A DNA stretch of 64,000 nucleotides from JAGPUQ01 sp036677085 (GCA_036677085.1 JAKFFI010000058.1:62001-126000); one strand, 5' to 3'; positions 25,560 to 34,977 are shown, counted from the first letter of the stretch. The notes: a model not told the origin generated them from the sequence alone. Translations and numbers: made by a program.

Positions 25560-26429
25560 ATGACGACGGCAGCACTGGAATCAACAGTGGCAACGGCAGC
25601 GCCGGATCGCCACCGCGTTACCGAACTGAGCGAGATCCTGGCCCAGCGCACGGTGGGACAACCCTTCGTCGACGCTGCCAAGGTACGGACGCGCAATGTC
25701 AACGTCTACTACAGCGAGAAGCAGGCGATCTTCGATGTCAGCCTGGATATCGGTCGCAATCAGGTCATCGCCATGATCGGTCCGTCGGGCTGCGGCAAGT
25801 CCACCTTCCTGCGCGCCCTCAACCGCATGAACGACACGGTAGTCGGTTGTCGCGTAACCGGGGAGTTTTTGCTCGACGACGAAGATATCTATTCGCCGAA
25901 AATGGATCCGGTGGCGCTGCGGGCGCGGGTGGGCATGGTGTTCCAGAAACCCAATCCCTTTCCGAAGAGCATCTACGACAACGTTGCCTACGGGGCAAAA
26001 CTGCACGGATTGGCGAGTCGGCGTATCGAACTCGATGAAATCGTCGAGGGCAGCCTGCGCAAGGCCGGCCTGTGGGAAGAGGTCAAGGAGCGCCTCGCCG
26101 AGCCCGGTACCGGCCTGTCCGGCGGCCAGCAGCAGCGGCTGTGCATCGCCCGCGCGATCGCCATCAACCCGGAGGTGATCCTCATGGACGAACCCTGTTC
26201 CGCGCTGGACCCAATTGCCACCGCGCGGGTCGAAGAGCTGATTGCGGAGTTGGCGCAAAACTACACCATCGCCATCGTGACGCACTCGATGCAGCAGGCC
26301 GCCCGGGTCTCACATCGCACGGCGTACTTTCATCTCGGCAAGTTGATCGAAGTGAACGATACGCAGCTAGTGTTCACCTCGCCGCAGCATGAATTGACGG
26401 AAGCCTATATCACTGGCCGTTTCGGCTGA
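25560..26429 (+). CDS. pstB: Phosphate ABC transporter ATP-binding protein PstB
   Basis: PstB is the ATPase that powers phosphate import. The 289-residue protein shows Walker A GPSGCGKST, the Q-loop segment VGMVFQKPNPFPKSIYDNV, the signature LSGGQQQRL, Walker B VILMDEPCSALDP and the switch histidine VTHSMQQAARVSH. I use ATG 25560, preceded by GGGAG at 25548-25552; an upstream in-frame TTG at 25530 lies inside pstA. The N-terminal 45 residues are longer than E. coli PstB. Confidence 0.96.
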   Translation: MTTAALESTVATAAPDRHRVTELSEILAQRTVGQPFVDAAKVRTRNVNVYYSEKQAIFDVSLDIGRNQVIAMIGPSGCGKSTFLRALNRMNDTVVGCRVTGEFLLDDEDIYSPKMDPVALRARVGMVFQKPNPFPKSIYDNVAYGAKLHGLASRRIELDEIVEGSLRKAGLWEEVKERLAEPGTGLSGGQQQRLCIARAIAINPEVILMDEPCSALDPIATARVEELIAELAQNYTIAIVTHSMQQAARVSHRTAYFHLGKLIEVNDTQLVFTSPQHELTEAYITGRFG

Positions 26430-26439
26430 GGAGGTCGTA

Positions 26440-27138
26440 ATGGAAAAGGTGTCGCTCGATCAGCACATCTCGCGCCAGTTCAACGCCGATCTGGAGCATC
26501 TCAAAAGCCAGACCCTGGCCATGGGCGGCATGGTGGAGAAACAGCTTCACGATGCGATGATGGCGTTGGAGAACGCCGACAGCGAACTCGCATCGCAGGT
26601 CCTGGAAGCGGAAGAGAAAATCGATGAAATGGAGCTCATCATCGATGATGCCTGTACCACCACCATTGCCCGCCGGCAGCCCGCCGCGACCGATCTGCGG
26701 ATGATCCTGGCGGTGAGCCGCTCGGTACGGGATCTCGAACGCATTGGCGACGAAGCGCAGCGCATCGCCAAAATGGCGATCGGACTCAGTGAAGAGGGCC
26801 TGTCACCGCGCGGCTATGTGGAAGCGCGCCATATAGCCAACGGTGTGCGCGAGGCCCTGCGCGGCTGCCTGGATGCCTTCAGCCGCTTCGATGCCCGGGC
26901 CGCGCGCGAAACCATGGCCAAGGACAAGCAGATCGATCTCGACTACCGCTCCGCGGTGCGCGAGCTGGTGACCTACATGATGGAAGATCCGCGCAGCATC
27001 TCCCGGGTCATGAACGTGCTCTGGGCGTTGCGCGCGCTCGAGCGTATCGGCGATCACGCCAAAAACATCTGCGAACACATCGTGTTTCTGGTGGAGGGCA
27101 AGGATATTCGCCACGGCCATGACGACGCTCAGGACTGA
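26440..27138 (+). CDS. phoU: Phosphate signalling protein PhoU
   Basis: PhoU links the Pst transporter to the PhoR kinase and represses the Pho response when phosphate is plentiful. The 232-residue all-helical protein has the two repeated PhoU domains. Metal-binding motifs of the E/D-x-x-x-D type occur in RSVRDLERIGDEAQRIAKM (about residues 91-109) and ALRALERIGDHAKNICEHIV (about 190-209). GGAGG at 26429-26433 lies 6 bases ahead of the ATG. It closes the pstSCAB-phoU cluster. Confidence 0.96.
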   Translation: MEKVSLDQHISRQFNADLEHLKSQTLAMGGMVEKQLHDAMMALENADSELASQVLEAEEKIDEMELIIDDACTTTIARRQPAATDLRMILAVSRSVRDLERIGDEAQRIAKMAIGLSEEGLSPRGYVEARHIANGVREALRGCLDAFSRFDARAARETMAKDKQIDLDYRSAVRELVTYMMEDPRSISRVMNVLWALRALERIGDHAKNICEHIVFLVEGKDIRHGHDDAQD

Positions 27139-27143
27139 GCGGG

Positions 27144-28409
27144 TCAGCGGCTGACGGCACCCAGGCGCTGCCGCGCCATCTGCCCGATCGGTCCATTGTC
27201 GGCAGCCGCTTCCCGATAGTAGGCGTCGGCCTGGCCGGTGGCGCCGTTTGCCTGTGCAATTTCCCCCAGATACAAGCTGGCGAGCGGCGTCGGCAGTAGC
27301 CGGCGGCTTTCCTCCAGATCGCGTTGCGCCGCCGGGTACTGTTTGAGCTCGAATCTCAGTGCGCCGCGCGCCAGATGGTGACGGTAATAGCCCGGATTGC
27401 GGTTGATGGCGTTGGTGAAATCGGCGTCGGCGTCCGACCATTGTTTCAGCATCGCGTGGGCGTGGCCGCGCAACTCCCAGAACCGGCCTGCGCCGGGCTC
27501 GATGGCGATGGCCTGATCCAGATACTTGATGGCGCCCCGCGCATCCTTGCGGTTCAGGGCCGCTAACGCGCTCTTCTCGGCTTCATAGGCGGGTGCATCC
27601 TTGCGCAACCGCGCGGTGGCACGCTGGTAGGCCTCGGCGTTGCGGGAGCCTCCCGAGGCGAAGTTTTGGACGCGGCTCTGATTGGCATTGACGCGCGCCT
27701 GCGACGGCGGGTGGCTGGCGAACAGTCCGCTGATGAAGTCGGAGTCGCCGCCGGCTGCCAGTTTCACGAAAGTTTCCTGAACGTCCACCGCGGCTTGCGG
27801 GTCGTAGCCCGCGCGCGCCATGTAATCCATGCCGTAGGCGTCGGCCTCAAGTTCCGCGTCGCGGCTGTAACGCGCCATCCAGGCCCCGGCACCCAGTTGC
27901 GCGGCCTGCCCGCCCAGATTGCCGAGCCCCGCTTGCTGCCCCGCGATGCCCAGCAGCTCCGCGCCCAGACTGAGCAGTGAGCCCTTGCTCATCTGACTGG
28001 CGCTGTGGCGCGCCGCCGCGTGGACGATTTCGTGGCTGACCACGGCGGCGAGCTCCGCTTCGTCGTGCAGTTCCAGCAACAGCCCGCTGTTGACCGCAAT
28101 CTTGCCGCCCGGCAGTGCCCAGGCGTTGGGTACCGGGTTGTCGAGTACCACGAACTCATAGGGCAGATTCCGGTCGCTGTTGGCGGCCAGCCGGTTTCCC
28201 ACCGCACGCACATAATCCTGCAAACCGGGATCGAGGTAGTAGGGTCCACCCTGGGATTGTTGCGCCGGGCCATACTGCCGTTCGCCGATGCTGATTTCCT
28301 CGCTGCCCGACACCAGCGAAAGCTCTTCGCGGCCGGTGACCGGATTGACGGCGCAGGCGCCGATGCCGAGTGACAGAGTGACAAGCAATCCGAATCTGGC
28401 AGGGGACAA
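27144..28409 (-). CDS. M48-family lipoprotein metalloprotease (BepA/YfgC-like)
   Basis: This 421-residue protein begins with a lipoprotein signal (LGIGAC, cysteine 19). It carries the zincin motif HEIVH at residues 126-130 and the third-ligand region ELEADAYGMDYMARAGYDP. The C-terminal third has tetratricopeptide-like helices, the layout of BepA, a periplasmic protease/chaperone of outer-membrane proteins such as LptD. TTG 28409 is chosen because GGAG lies 8 bases upstream and this places the lipobox correctly; the frame is open further upstream but without a credible start. It ends 5 bases from phoU, converging. Confidence 0.88.
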   Translation of the reverse strand: MSPARFGLLVTLSLGIGACAVNPVTGREELSLVSGSEEISIGERQYGPAQQSQGGPYYLDPGLQDYVRAVGNRLAANSDRNLPYEFVVLDNPVPNAWALPGGKIAVNSGLLLELHDEAELAAVVSHEIVHAAARHSASQMSKGSLLSLGAELLGIAGQQAGLGNLGGQAAQLGAGAWMARYSRDAELEADAYGMDYMARAGYDPQAAVDVQETFVKLAAGGDSDFISGLFASHPPSQARVNANQSRVQNFASGGSRNAEAYQRATARLRKDAPAYEAEKSALAALNRKDARGAIKYLDQAIAIEPGAGRFWELRGHAHAMLKQWSDADADFTNAINRNPGYYRHHLARGALRFELKQYPAAQRDLEESRRLLPTPLASLYLGEIAQANGATGQADAYYREAAADNGPIGQMARQRLGAVSR

Positions 28410-28557
28410 TAGAAATACTCCAAGACAGGCAGCTGATGGTGGCTGGCTATAATGACACGCGCGCCGCCACCCGGGTTCCGTCGACGCACAATAGTAGCGG
28501 CAATTTCCCCGGCTGACAGGCTGGCCCGCGGGTGGTCGCAAAAATGAGGAAAGCCGA

Positions 28558-29154
28558 ATGGAGAAGCCCTTTTCGCAGGCCTGCGAGAATAACAAGGCGC
28601 CCATTCTCGAGGTGCTGGAACGGGTGTTTGCACCCTGCCGGAGCGTGCTGGAAATCGGCAGTGGCACCGGTCAGCACGCCGTCCACTTCGCGCCCCGCCT
28701 GCCGCAGCTGTACTGGCAACCGAGCGATGTCCCGGAAAATCTCCCGGGAATTGCGCAGTGGCGCGCCGCCGAGCCGGCGTCCAACCTGCTGGCGCCGATC
28801 GCGCTCGACGTCAGGGCACGGCATTGGGGTGTCGCGCCGGTCGATGGCCTGTTCACCGCCAATACGCTGCACATCATGCCCTGGAGCACCGTGCAGGCGT
28901 TCTTTGCCGGCTTGCCCGGCGTGCTGGCCCCGGGCGGTGTGCTGGCGGTCTACGGCCCCTTCAATTACGGGGGCGAGTACACCTCGGAAAGCAACGCCCG
29001 TTTCGACCAGTGGCTGAAGGCCCGCGCTCCGCACCAGGGCATTCGTGCTTTCGAAGCGGTGGCTGAGCTTGCGGCCGGCGCGGGACTCGAATTGCGGGAG
29101 GACAACGTGATGCCAGCCAACAACCGCTTGCTGGTCTGGCGGCGCAAGCCCTGA
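28558..29154 (+). CDS. DUF938 SAM-dependent methyltransferase-like protein
   Basis: The 198-residue protein has SAM-binding motif I VLEIGSGTGQHAVHFA near residues 30-45. It also has the DUF938 landmarks QPSDVPENLPGI, ANTLHIMPW and YGPFNYGGEYTSESNARFD. This family (UPF0585, with animal METTL26) is a Rossmann-fold methyltransferase of unknown substrate. It stands alone between divergent and convergent neighbours; a TATAAT at 28448-28453 may be its -10 element. Confidence 0.85.
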   Translation: MEKPFSQACENNKAPILEVLERVFAPCRSVLEIGSGTGQHAVHFAPRLPQLYWQPSDVPENLPGIAQWRAAEPASNLLAPIALDVRARHWGVAPVDGLFTANTLHIMPWSTVQAFFAGLPGVLAPGGVLAVYGPFNYGGEYTSESNARFDQWLKARAPHQGIRAFEAVAELAAGAGLELREDNVMPANNRLLVWRRKP

Positions 29155-29161
29155 AGCCGTC

Positions 29162-30301
29162 TCAGCTTTCCCGCTGATTTTCCTGGCGATAGGGCAGTTG
29201 CGCACGGGCAGCGGCCATGTAGTCCTGATGGTGTACGCGCTCCCGCGCAACAAAATCGGCGATGGCCGCCGCGAAGCCGCGGTGGCGAATCCAGTGCAGT
29301 GACCAGGTTTCGACCGGGGCGAAGCCCCGGGCAATCTTGTGCTCACCCTGGGCGCCGGCGTCGAATTTCGCCAGGCCGCGCCGGATCGCGTAATCGATGC
29401 CCTGGTAGTAACAGAGCTCGAAATGCAGGCACTCGTATTCCCGGACACAGCCCCAGTAGCGGCCGTAGAGCGTCTCGCGATCATGAAAATACAGGGCGGC
29501 AGCCACCGGCCTGGCGCCATCGTAGGCGACCGCCATGGCAATCTGATCCGCCAGCGTCGCCCCGATACGGTGAAAGAAATCCGGTGTCAGGTAGCCGCCA
29601 GTGCCGCTGCGCTTGGCGTAGGTGTTCTGATACAGGCGGTGGAAGAACGACCACAGCTCGGTGCCGATGGCCGGGCCTTCGTGCATGGCGACCCGGAGGC
29701 CCTGCTCCGCAACCGTGCTGCGCTCGCGGCGCATCATCTTGCGCTTGCGCGACGCCAGCCCCGCAAGAAAGTGCTCGAAGCTTTCGTAACCCCGATTGTG
29801 CCAGTGGAATTGCACGCCGGTACGCTCCAGCAGGCCGCGACCGCGTAACAGCTCGCGGGTGGCCGTATCGGGAAACAGCAGATGCCAACTGCTGGCGCGG
29901 GTCGCCTCCGCCGCTTCGGTCACTGCCGCCAACAGTGTCGTGGCGACCTGCTCGGTATCGGCCCCGGCGGCGAGCCGCAGGCGTGGGCCGGTAATGGGCG
30001 AAAACGGGATCGCGGTCACCAGCTTGGGATAGTAAGCCAATCCACTGCGATGGTATGCATCGGCCCAAGCCCAGTCGAACACGTACTCTCCGTAGGAGTG
30101 GGTCTTTACATACAGAGGCATGAACAGGGCGCCATCCGCACTACGGAGGTGGCGTGGTTCCCAGCCGGTAGCGGCGGTAGCACTGCCGCTGTCTTCCAGT
30201 GCAGACAGAAATTCAGGCGTCAGGAACGGGTAATCGGACAAGGGGTAGGATCCGGGCAGGTGATCGGGCCGGACCCTAACACCGTCCCGGCATGGGTTCA
30301 A
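29162..30301 (-). CDS. GNAT-type acetyltransferase, DUF482/FemAB-like
   Basis: The protein (379 residues from TTG 30301) has the DUF482 landmarks MPLYVKTHSYGEYVFDWAWADAYHR, RKRKMMRRERSTV, GTGGYLTPDFFHR, ALYFHDRETLYGRYWGC and FDAGAQGEHKIARGF. Members have two GNAT-like halves related to peptidoglycan-acting FemAB enzymes, with unknown substrate. No ATG exists in a sensible place. TTG 30301 overlaps the phoR end by 26 bases, and a TTG about 50 bases later (MSDYPFLTPE) is an alternative that better fits the family start. It lies downstream of phoBR on the same strand. Confidence 0.82.
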   Translation of the reverse strand: MNPCRDGVRVRPDHLPGSYPLSDYPFLTPEFLSALEDSGSATAATGWEPRHLRSADGALFMPLYVKTHSYGEYVFDWAWADAYHRSGLAYYPKLVTAIPFSPITGPRLRLAAGADTEQVATTLLAAVTEAAEATRASSWHLLFPDTATRELLRGRGLLERTGVQFHWHNRGYESFEHFLAGLASRKRKMMRRERSTVAEQGLRVAMHEGPAIGTELWSFFHRLYQNTYAKRSGTGGYLTPDFFHRIGATLADQIAMAVAYDGARPVAAALYFHDRETLYGRYWGCVREYECLHFELCYYQGIDYAIRRGLAKFDAGAQGEHKIARGFAPVETWSLHWIRHRGFAAAIADFVARERVHHQDYMAAARAQLPYRQENQRES

Positions 30302-31565
30302 ATTCGCAGCGAAAGGTGCTGCCCTTGCCGGGAGTACTGCGGATTTCCAGATGCCCGCCGTTGCGCAGCAGCGAGTGTTTGACGATGGCGAGACCGAGAC
30401 CGGTGCCGCCGGAACTGCTGGCCCGACTGCCCTCGACGCGGTAGAAGCGTTCGGTCAGACGGGGAAGATGGCGGGCATCGATGCCGATCCCGTTGTCGGT
30501 CACCTCGACCCATGGACGGCCGTTGTCGTTGCCGGCGCGCACCGCTACCGTACAGCCCTGCGGATTGTGCTTGACCGCGTTGTACACCAGGTTGGCGAAG
30601 GCGCTGTGCAGCTCGCGCGCCGCGCCCAGGGCGATCAGACCGTCGGGACAGTCGAGCTCGATGTGGTGCATGCTGCCGCCGAGCGCACGGGCGTTCTCCA
30701 CGATCCCGCCGAGCAGGGGCTTGAGCGGCACGGGCTCGGTTCGCGCGGGCAGGGCGGTCGACTCCAGTTGCGACAGGGTCACCAGATCCTCGGTGAGCAG
30801 CGTCAGGCGCCGCGCCTGCTCGGTCATCTGCCCCAGCGCCTGCCGCCAGCTTGCCGGCACCTCGGCGTCGCTGTCGCCCAGGGTTTCCAGATAACCGGTG
30901 AGGACGGTGAGCGGCGTGCGCAACTCATGGGAAATGTTGGCCACGAACTCCTTGCGCATCTGTTCGAGATGGCGGAGCCGGGAAATGTCCTGTACCACCA
31001 GCGCCACTTCGTTGTCACCGAAGTGGTTGGCACTGAACTGCAAAATCCGGTTTGGGTCGTCGGGCGCTTCGAGCTCCACCGGCTCGTTGAAGAGGCCCGC
31101 GCGGATAAAGGCCACAAAGGCGGGTGCCCGCACCAGGTTGACGATGGATTCGCCCTCATCCCCGCTCTGCAGGCGCAGCAGTTTTCCCGCCGCCGGGTTC
31201 CACCATTCCAGGGTGCGGTCGGCGTCCAGAATCACGATACCCTCGTCCAGGGCATCGGTGATCCGTCGTATGCGTGTCAGCAGGTTGAGGTGATCCTGGC
31301 GATGGCGGGTGACGCGCTGGCGCAGCCGGTACAGGTGGTCGGAGACTTCGCCCCAGACGCCGGATGCCGGTGGCGGAAAGTCGCGACCGCCCAGTGCCAG
31401 CCAGCGATTGAGGCGGTGGATCCGGTGCAGGGTCCAGAGCATGTAAAGGCTGCCACCGGCAATCAGGGTCGCCAGCGTGTAGCCGTTGAAATAGCCGGTA
31501 ATGGCCAGCAGCAGCGCCAGCAGGGCGATGCGTTGCAGTTCATTGCGCAGGCCCGGAGTGAGCAC
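30276..31565 (-). CDS. phoR: Phosphate regulon sensor histidine kinase PhoR
   Basis: PhoR autophosphorylates and activates PhoB when phosphate is low, and dephosphorylates it otherwise, under control of Pst and PhoU. The 429-residue protein has two N-terminal membrane helices (about residues 10-48), a PAS domain (about 100-195), and the HisKA box VANISHELRTPL with His213. The HATPase motifs include DNGIGI and GTGLGLAIVKHSL. The GTG start shares a base with the phoB stop (TAGTG), so the pair is coupled. Confidence 0.96.
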   Translation of the reverse strand: MLTPGLRNELQRIALLALLLAITGYFNGYTLATLIAGGSLYMLWTLHRIHRLNRWLALGGRDFPPPASGVWGEVSDHLYRLRQRVTRHRQDHLNLLTRIRRITDALDEGIVILDADRTLEWWNPAAGKLLRLQSGDEGESIVNLVRAPAFVAFIRAGLFNEPVELEAPDDPNRILQFSANHFGDNEVALVVQDISRLRHLEQMRKEFVANISHELRTPLTVLTGYLETLGDSDAEVPASWRQALGQMTEQARRLTLLTEDLVTLSQLESTALPARTEPVPLKPLLGGIVENARALGGSMHHIELDCPDGLIALGAARELHSAFANLVYNAVKHNPQGCTVAVRAGNDNGRPWVEVTDNGIGIDARHLPRLTERFYRVEGSRASSSGGTGLGLAIVKHSLLRNGGHLEIRSTPGKGSTFRCEFEPMPGRC

Positions 31566-32260
31566 TAACTGTTGACCAGTTTCTCTGAAAACCGGTAGCC
31601 GGCACCGCGCACCGTCTGGATAAAACGATCATGGCTGCCGAGCGCTTTGCGCAGGCGACGGATATGGACATCGACGGTGCGCTCATCCATGTACACGTTG
31701 CCGCCCCAGACGTGGCTGAGAATCTGGTCGCGGGAGTAGACCCGGTCCTGGTGCGTGAGGAAAAACCCCAGCAACCGGTATTCGGTCGGTCCCATGGCGA
31801 CGGGCACGCCGGCGCGGGTGACGTGATGGCTCACGGGGTCGTAGACCAGGCCCTGGACTTCGATGGGCGACTCGCCGACGCCCTGCTCGCGACGGCGCAG
31901 CAGGGCGCGAATGCGCGCAATCAGCGCACGCGGTGAAAACGGTTTGGTGATGTAATCGTCGGCGCCGGAATCGAGACCCTGTACCTGATTGTCCTCCTCC
32001 GTCTTGGCCGTGAGCAGGATCACCGGCAAATTGGCGGTGAGCTCGTCGCGGCGCAGGCGGCGCAGCAATTCGAGGCCACTGGTTTCCGGCATCATCCAGT
32101 CGAGCAGCACGAGGTCCGGCTGCTTGTCGATGATCAGCGCGTGGGCTGCGCGGGCGTTCTCGGCGCGCAGGCATTCAAAACCTGCCACTTCAAGGGCCAC
32201 CGCAATCATGTCGCGGATGGCGGGTTCGTCATCGACTACCAGAATGCTGGCGTCAGCCAT
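31565..32260 (-). CDS. phoB: Phosphate regulon response regulator PhoB
   Basis: PhoB is an OmpR-type activator that binds PHO boxes. The 231-residue protein has a receiver domain with acidic pair VDDE near residues 9-12, phosphoacceptor Asp54 (LVLLDWMMPE) and lysine in ITKPFSPRAL. A winged-helix domain follows with MDERTVDVHIRRLRKAL and TVRGAGYRF. A PHO box 50-66 bases upstream indicates autoactivation, and another precedes pstS in this window. Confidence 0.97.
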   Translation of the reverse strand: MADASILVVDDEPAIRDMIAVALEVAGFECLRAENARAAHALIIDKQPDLVLLDWMMPETSGLELLRRLRRDELTANLPVILLTAKTEEDNQVQGLDSGADDYITKPFSPRALIARIRALLRRREQGVGESPIEVQGLVYDPVSHHVTRAGVPVAMGPTEYRLLGFFLTHQDRVYSRDQILSHVWGGNVYMDERTVDVHIRRLRKALGSHDRFIQTVRGAGYRFSEKLVNS

Positions 32261-32308
32261 GGCGCTAGTGCTCCTCGGGATTCCCGCTGCTCATTGGATG
32301 ACGGGGCC

Positions 32309-32326
32309 GTGTCAGCATTATGACAG
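32309..32326 (-). promoter_or_regulatory. PHO box upstream of phoB
   Basis: On the minus strand CTGTCAT (32326-32320, perfect half-site), four bases, then CTGACAC (32315-32309) form a PhoB-type direct repeat in 11-bp register. Ten bases further on, TCCAAT fits a weak -10. This supports PhoB autoregulation. Confidence 0.85.
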
Positions 32327-32348
32327 TCGGTGCGCGGAATCGCCGTCG

Positions 32349-33227
32349 CTACCCGAGGCGCAGTGGCCAATGGTAGTCGAGCAGCAGGAACAGAAAGACG
32401 GTCGCCCCGGCCCGGTTGTTGCCGAGAAAGGCGCGAAAACACCCGTCGCGGTCGCGCTGGCGAGCCAGCCGATGCTGCTGAAAAAACCACAGCGCCATCA
32501 CTCCCAGCCCCAGGTAATACCAGAGGCCGCGATCAAAACTGCTGCCGGTCAGCGCGAATGCCAGCAGCGCCAGCGCCTGGAGTACGCCGATGATGAGCAG
32601 GTCGTCCGTGCCGAACAGGATGGCGGTAGATTTCACGCCCTGCTTGAGGTCGTCGTCGCGATCCACCATGGCGTAATAGGTATCGAACGCCACGGTCCAG
32701 AGCACCACCCCGGCGTAGAGCGACCACACCGCGGTCGGCACCGCGCCGGTCTGGGCGGCAAAGGCCATGGGGATGCTCCAGGCCCAGGCGGCGCCCAACA
32801 CGAACTGGGGCAGGTGGGTGTAACGCTTGGCGAACGGGTACAGGGCCGCCAGCGCCGCGCCGCCAAAAGACAGCAACAGGGTGAGCCGGTTGGTGAGCAG
32901 CACCAGTAGAAAGGCCACCAGACAGAGTCCCGCGAACAGCCATAGCGCCTCGCGCGGCGTCACCCGGCCGGTGGCCAGCGGCCGCTCGCGGGTGCGAGCG
33001 ATCGCACCGTCGATGTGGCGATCCGCATAGTCGTTGATCACGCAGCCGGCGGCGCGCATCAGCGCGACGCCCAGCACGAAGATCACCAGCACATCCCAAT
33101 CGGGCATCCCGCCGGCGGCAAACCACAGCGACCAGAGCGTCGGCCAGAGCAGGAGCAGGGTGCCGATGGGGCGGTCGAGCCGCATCAGGCGCGCAAAATC
33201 GGGCAGGCGCTGGAAGGCGATCGGCAT
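32349..33227 (-). CDS. ubiA: 4-hydroxybenzoate octaprenyltransferase UbiA
   Basis: UbiA attaches the polyprenyl tail to 4-hydroxybenzoate in ubiquinone synthesis at the inner membrane. The 292-residue, multi-helix protein has both aspartate-rich motifs: NDYADRHIDGAIARTRERPL near residues 65-84 and DTYYAMVDRDDDLKQGVKSTA near 182-202. It follows ubiC on the same strand after 29 bases and ends shortly before the phoB promoter, the order common in pseudomonads. Confidence 0.97.
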   Translation of the reverse strand: MPIAFQRLPDFARLMRLDRPIGTLLLLWPTLWSLWFAAGGMPDWDVLVIFVLGVALMRAAGCVINDYADRHIDGAIARTRERPLATGRVTPREALWLFAGLCLVAFLLVLLTNRLTLLLSFGGAALAALYPFAKRYTHLPQFVLGAAWAWSIPMAFAAQTGAVPTAVWSLYAGVVLWTVAFDTYYAMVDRDDDLKQGVKSTAILFGTDDLLIIGVLQALALLAFALTGSSFDRGLWYYLGLGVMALWFFQQHRLARQRDRDGCFRAFLGNNRAGATVFLFLLLDYHWPLRLG

Positions 33228-33256
33228 GGGAAATCCCGGATAGGTGTGGCGACAGT

Positions 33257-33811
33257 TTAGGGCTGGAAGCCGGGCAAGAACATTTCCGCCACCAGCAAGG
33301 GCTGTTGGTCGAGATAAAACAGGGAGCGGCGGACCCAGGCCAGGGGTTCATCCGGCGTCTTCGGCAGGCATCGCGGCGGCATCCGTTGCGTCACCTCGAT
33401 GGCGCCCCGGCGGATGCCGGCATCGCGAAACAGCAGCGCGCCCAGGGGCTTGGTGCCCAGGCGGCGCAGAAAGCCGTAGCGGCCGCGCAAGACCGCGAGC
33501 GGTATCACGCTGCGCGCGTAGACCCAGAGCTCACCGCGGCCAAGCAACAGCACTTCGCGGACCAGCGCCACCTGCCGTTGCGGCAGTCCCAAAGCCGCCC
33601 GTTCTTCCGGTAGGGGTCGGCGCAGCGCCTGCGCCAGCATCTGTACGCGGAAGTCCCCACCGCTTGCCGTTACCAGGCGTTTGGTGAGCGAGCCCTGCTC
33701 CAGCAACCAGGATCGCCACGGCGGGGGAATCGCCAGCGGCGCGCGTGCCTGATGGCGCCGCCAGCGCAGCGGAGGCTGTTGCCGGAGGGCCGGGTGGGGC
33801 GTTGCGCTCAC
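33257..33811 (-). CDS. ubiC: Chorismate lyase UbiC
   Basis: UbiC converts chorismate to 4-hydroxybenzoate and pyruvate, the first committed step of ubiquinone synthesis. The 184-residue protein has the conserved WLLEQGSLTKRL near residues 35-46, REVLLLGRGELWVYARSVIP with the active-site arginine region, and LGTKPLGALLF. The GTG start overlaps the lpxR stop (GTGA). UbiA, the next enzyme in the pathway, follows directly. Confidence 0.95.
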   Translation of the reverse strand: MSATPHPALRQQPPLRWRRHQARAPLAIPPPWRSWLLEQGSLTKRLVTASGGDFRVQMLAQALRRPLPEERAALGLPQRQVALVREVLLLGRGELWVYARSVIPLAVLRGRYGFLRRLGTKPLGALLFRDAGIRRGAIEVTQRMPPRCLPKTPDEPLAWVRRSLFYLDQQPLLVAEMFLPGFQP

Positions 33812-34863
33812 AGGCTGTATGACAGGCTCACGGACCCATAGTGGTGGCTGTGGGGCTGGCCGTCGAATTCGCGGCTGCGCATCACCCGGGCGTAGGAAAC
33901 CTTCCAGCGCCCGGCGAGAAAACTGATGCCGGCGGCGATGTCGGCGACGGCGGGTTTCTTGTCCACGCTGAGACTGTCCCTGAAGGTGTTGCCGTCGAGG
34001 AATATATCCCGCGCCACCAAGCGGGCATCCAGGGCGAGGAATGCGTGCAGTCCATAAACCCTGGGACCGCCCTGGCGGCGTGGTCCGTGGCGACCGGGGG
34101 CGCTGTTGTCGCCGCCAGCGCGCACTGCGGAAGTGCCGAAATCGTCCGGCAGCTCCCAGCCGATGCGGTATTCACCACCGAAATTCAGGTAGGTCGCGAC
34201 ATTGCCCAGGCTGGCGCCGGCATGGGCGATGAAGTCCTGGCCGAAACTGCCCTGCCATCGGGTCTCCAACAGCCGGCGTTTCTGTTCGTAGAGCAGTCGC
34301 ACGGCCGGCTCGTCGTGCAACTGGTTGTCCCAGCCGTTGTATTTGTCGAAGCCGCGCACATCGTGGATGAAGTCCTGCGCTTCGTGAGCCAACGCCGACG
34401 GACCCACGATGCCGAGATCGAGCTCCATCACATCCAGCCGCCGGTCGCTGCGGGTGTGATAGGCAATGCCGCCGTAGAGATAGCCGGCGTAGGGGCGTTG
34501 ATCCGGCAGCGGTGCCGACGCATCAGTGTCGTCGGGGGTAAACATCAACTGTCCGAGGCTGATCACCAGATTGTGTTCGAGGCCGGAGTCGTTGCTGTGC
34601 AGCGCGCGCAGGTACCGGTTGGCGGTGCGCAGCCAGGCGGGGAACGCCGGATCGTTCTGGTAGGACGTGGTGTCCGGCGAGGTCCAGGACAGGCGGATGC
34701 CGTTGGTGTAATTCTGGTCGGTCTCATCGAACAGGTCGTTTTCGAAGTGCACGCCGAGCGTCCAGGGGCCGGGGTCGGCGGCCTTGGCGGGCAACACCCC
34801 ACAGCACAGGTACGCGAATGCCAGCAGGACCGGAATGCGGTGTGGCGTAAACAAGCGCGACAT
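33808..34863 (-). CDS. Outer-membrane lipid A deacylase LpxR family (DUF2219)
   Basis: LpxR-type proteins are outer-membrane beta-barrels that remove 3'-acyloxyacyl groups from lipid A. The 351-residue protein has a signal peptide ending near PAKA-ADP, then the family landmarks GVHFENDLFDETDQNYTNGIRLSW, DDTDASAPLPDQRPYAGYLYGG, QDFIHDVRGFDKYNGWDNQLHDEPA and a C-terminal YGSVSLSYSL ending in a hydrophobic residue as barrels do. ATG 34863 has GGGAG 7 bases upstream. The family call is strong; activity on this organism's lipid A is inferred. It overlaps ubiC by four bases. Confidence 0.88.
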   Translation of the reverse strand: MSRLFTPHRIPVLLAFAYLCCGVLPAKAADPGPWTLGVHFENDLFDETDQNYTNGIRLSWTSPDTTSYQNDPAFPAWLRTANRYLRALHSNDSGLEHNLVISLGQLMFTPDDTDASAPLPDQRPYAGYLYGGIAYHTRSDRRLDVMELDLGIVGPSALAHEAQDFIHDVRGFDKYNGWDNQLHDEPAVRLLYEQKRRLLETRWQGSFGQDFIAHAGASLGNVATYLNFGGEYRIGWELPDDFGTSAVRAGGDNSAPGRHGPRRQGGPRVYGLHAFLALDARLVARDIFLDGNTFRDSLSVDKKPAVADIAAGISFLAGRWKVSYARVMRSREFDGQPHSHHYGSVSLSYSL

Positions 34864-34977
34864 GAACAAGCTCCCAGCCCGGCGGGGCCATTGTAACCGC
34901 AGCGGTGGCGTGGAACCGGGGTGCTCGGCATTCCTGATATTCTCCCGGTCGATCACACCACCCGAGGAGAACACGTC

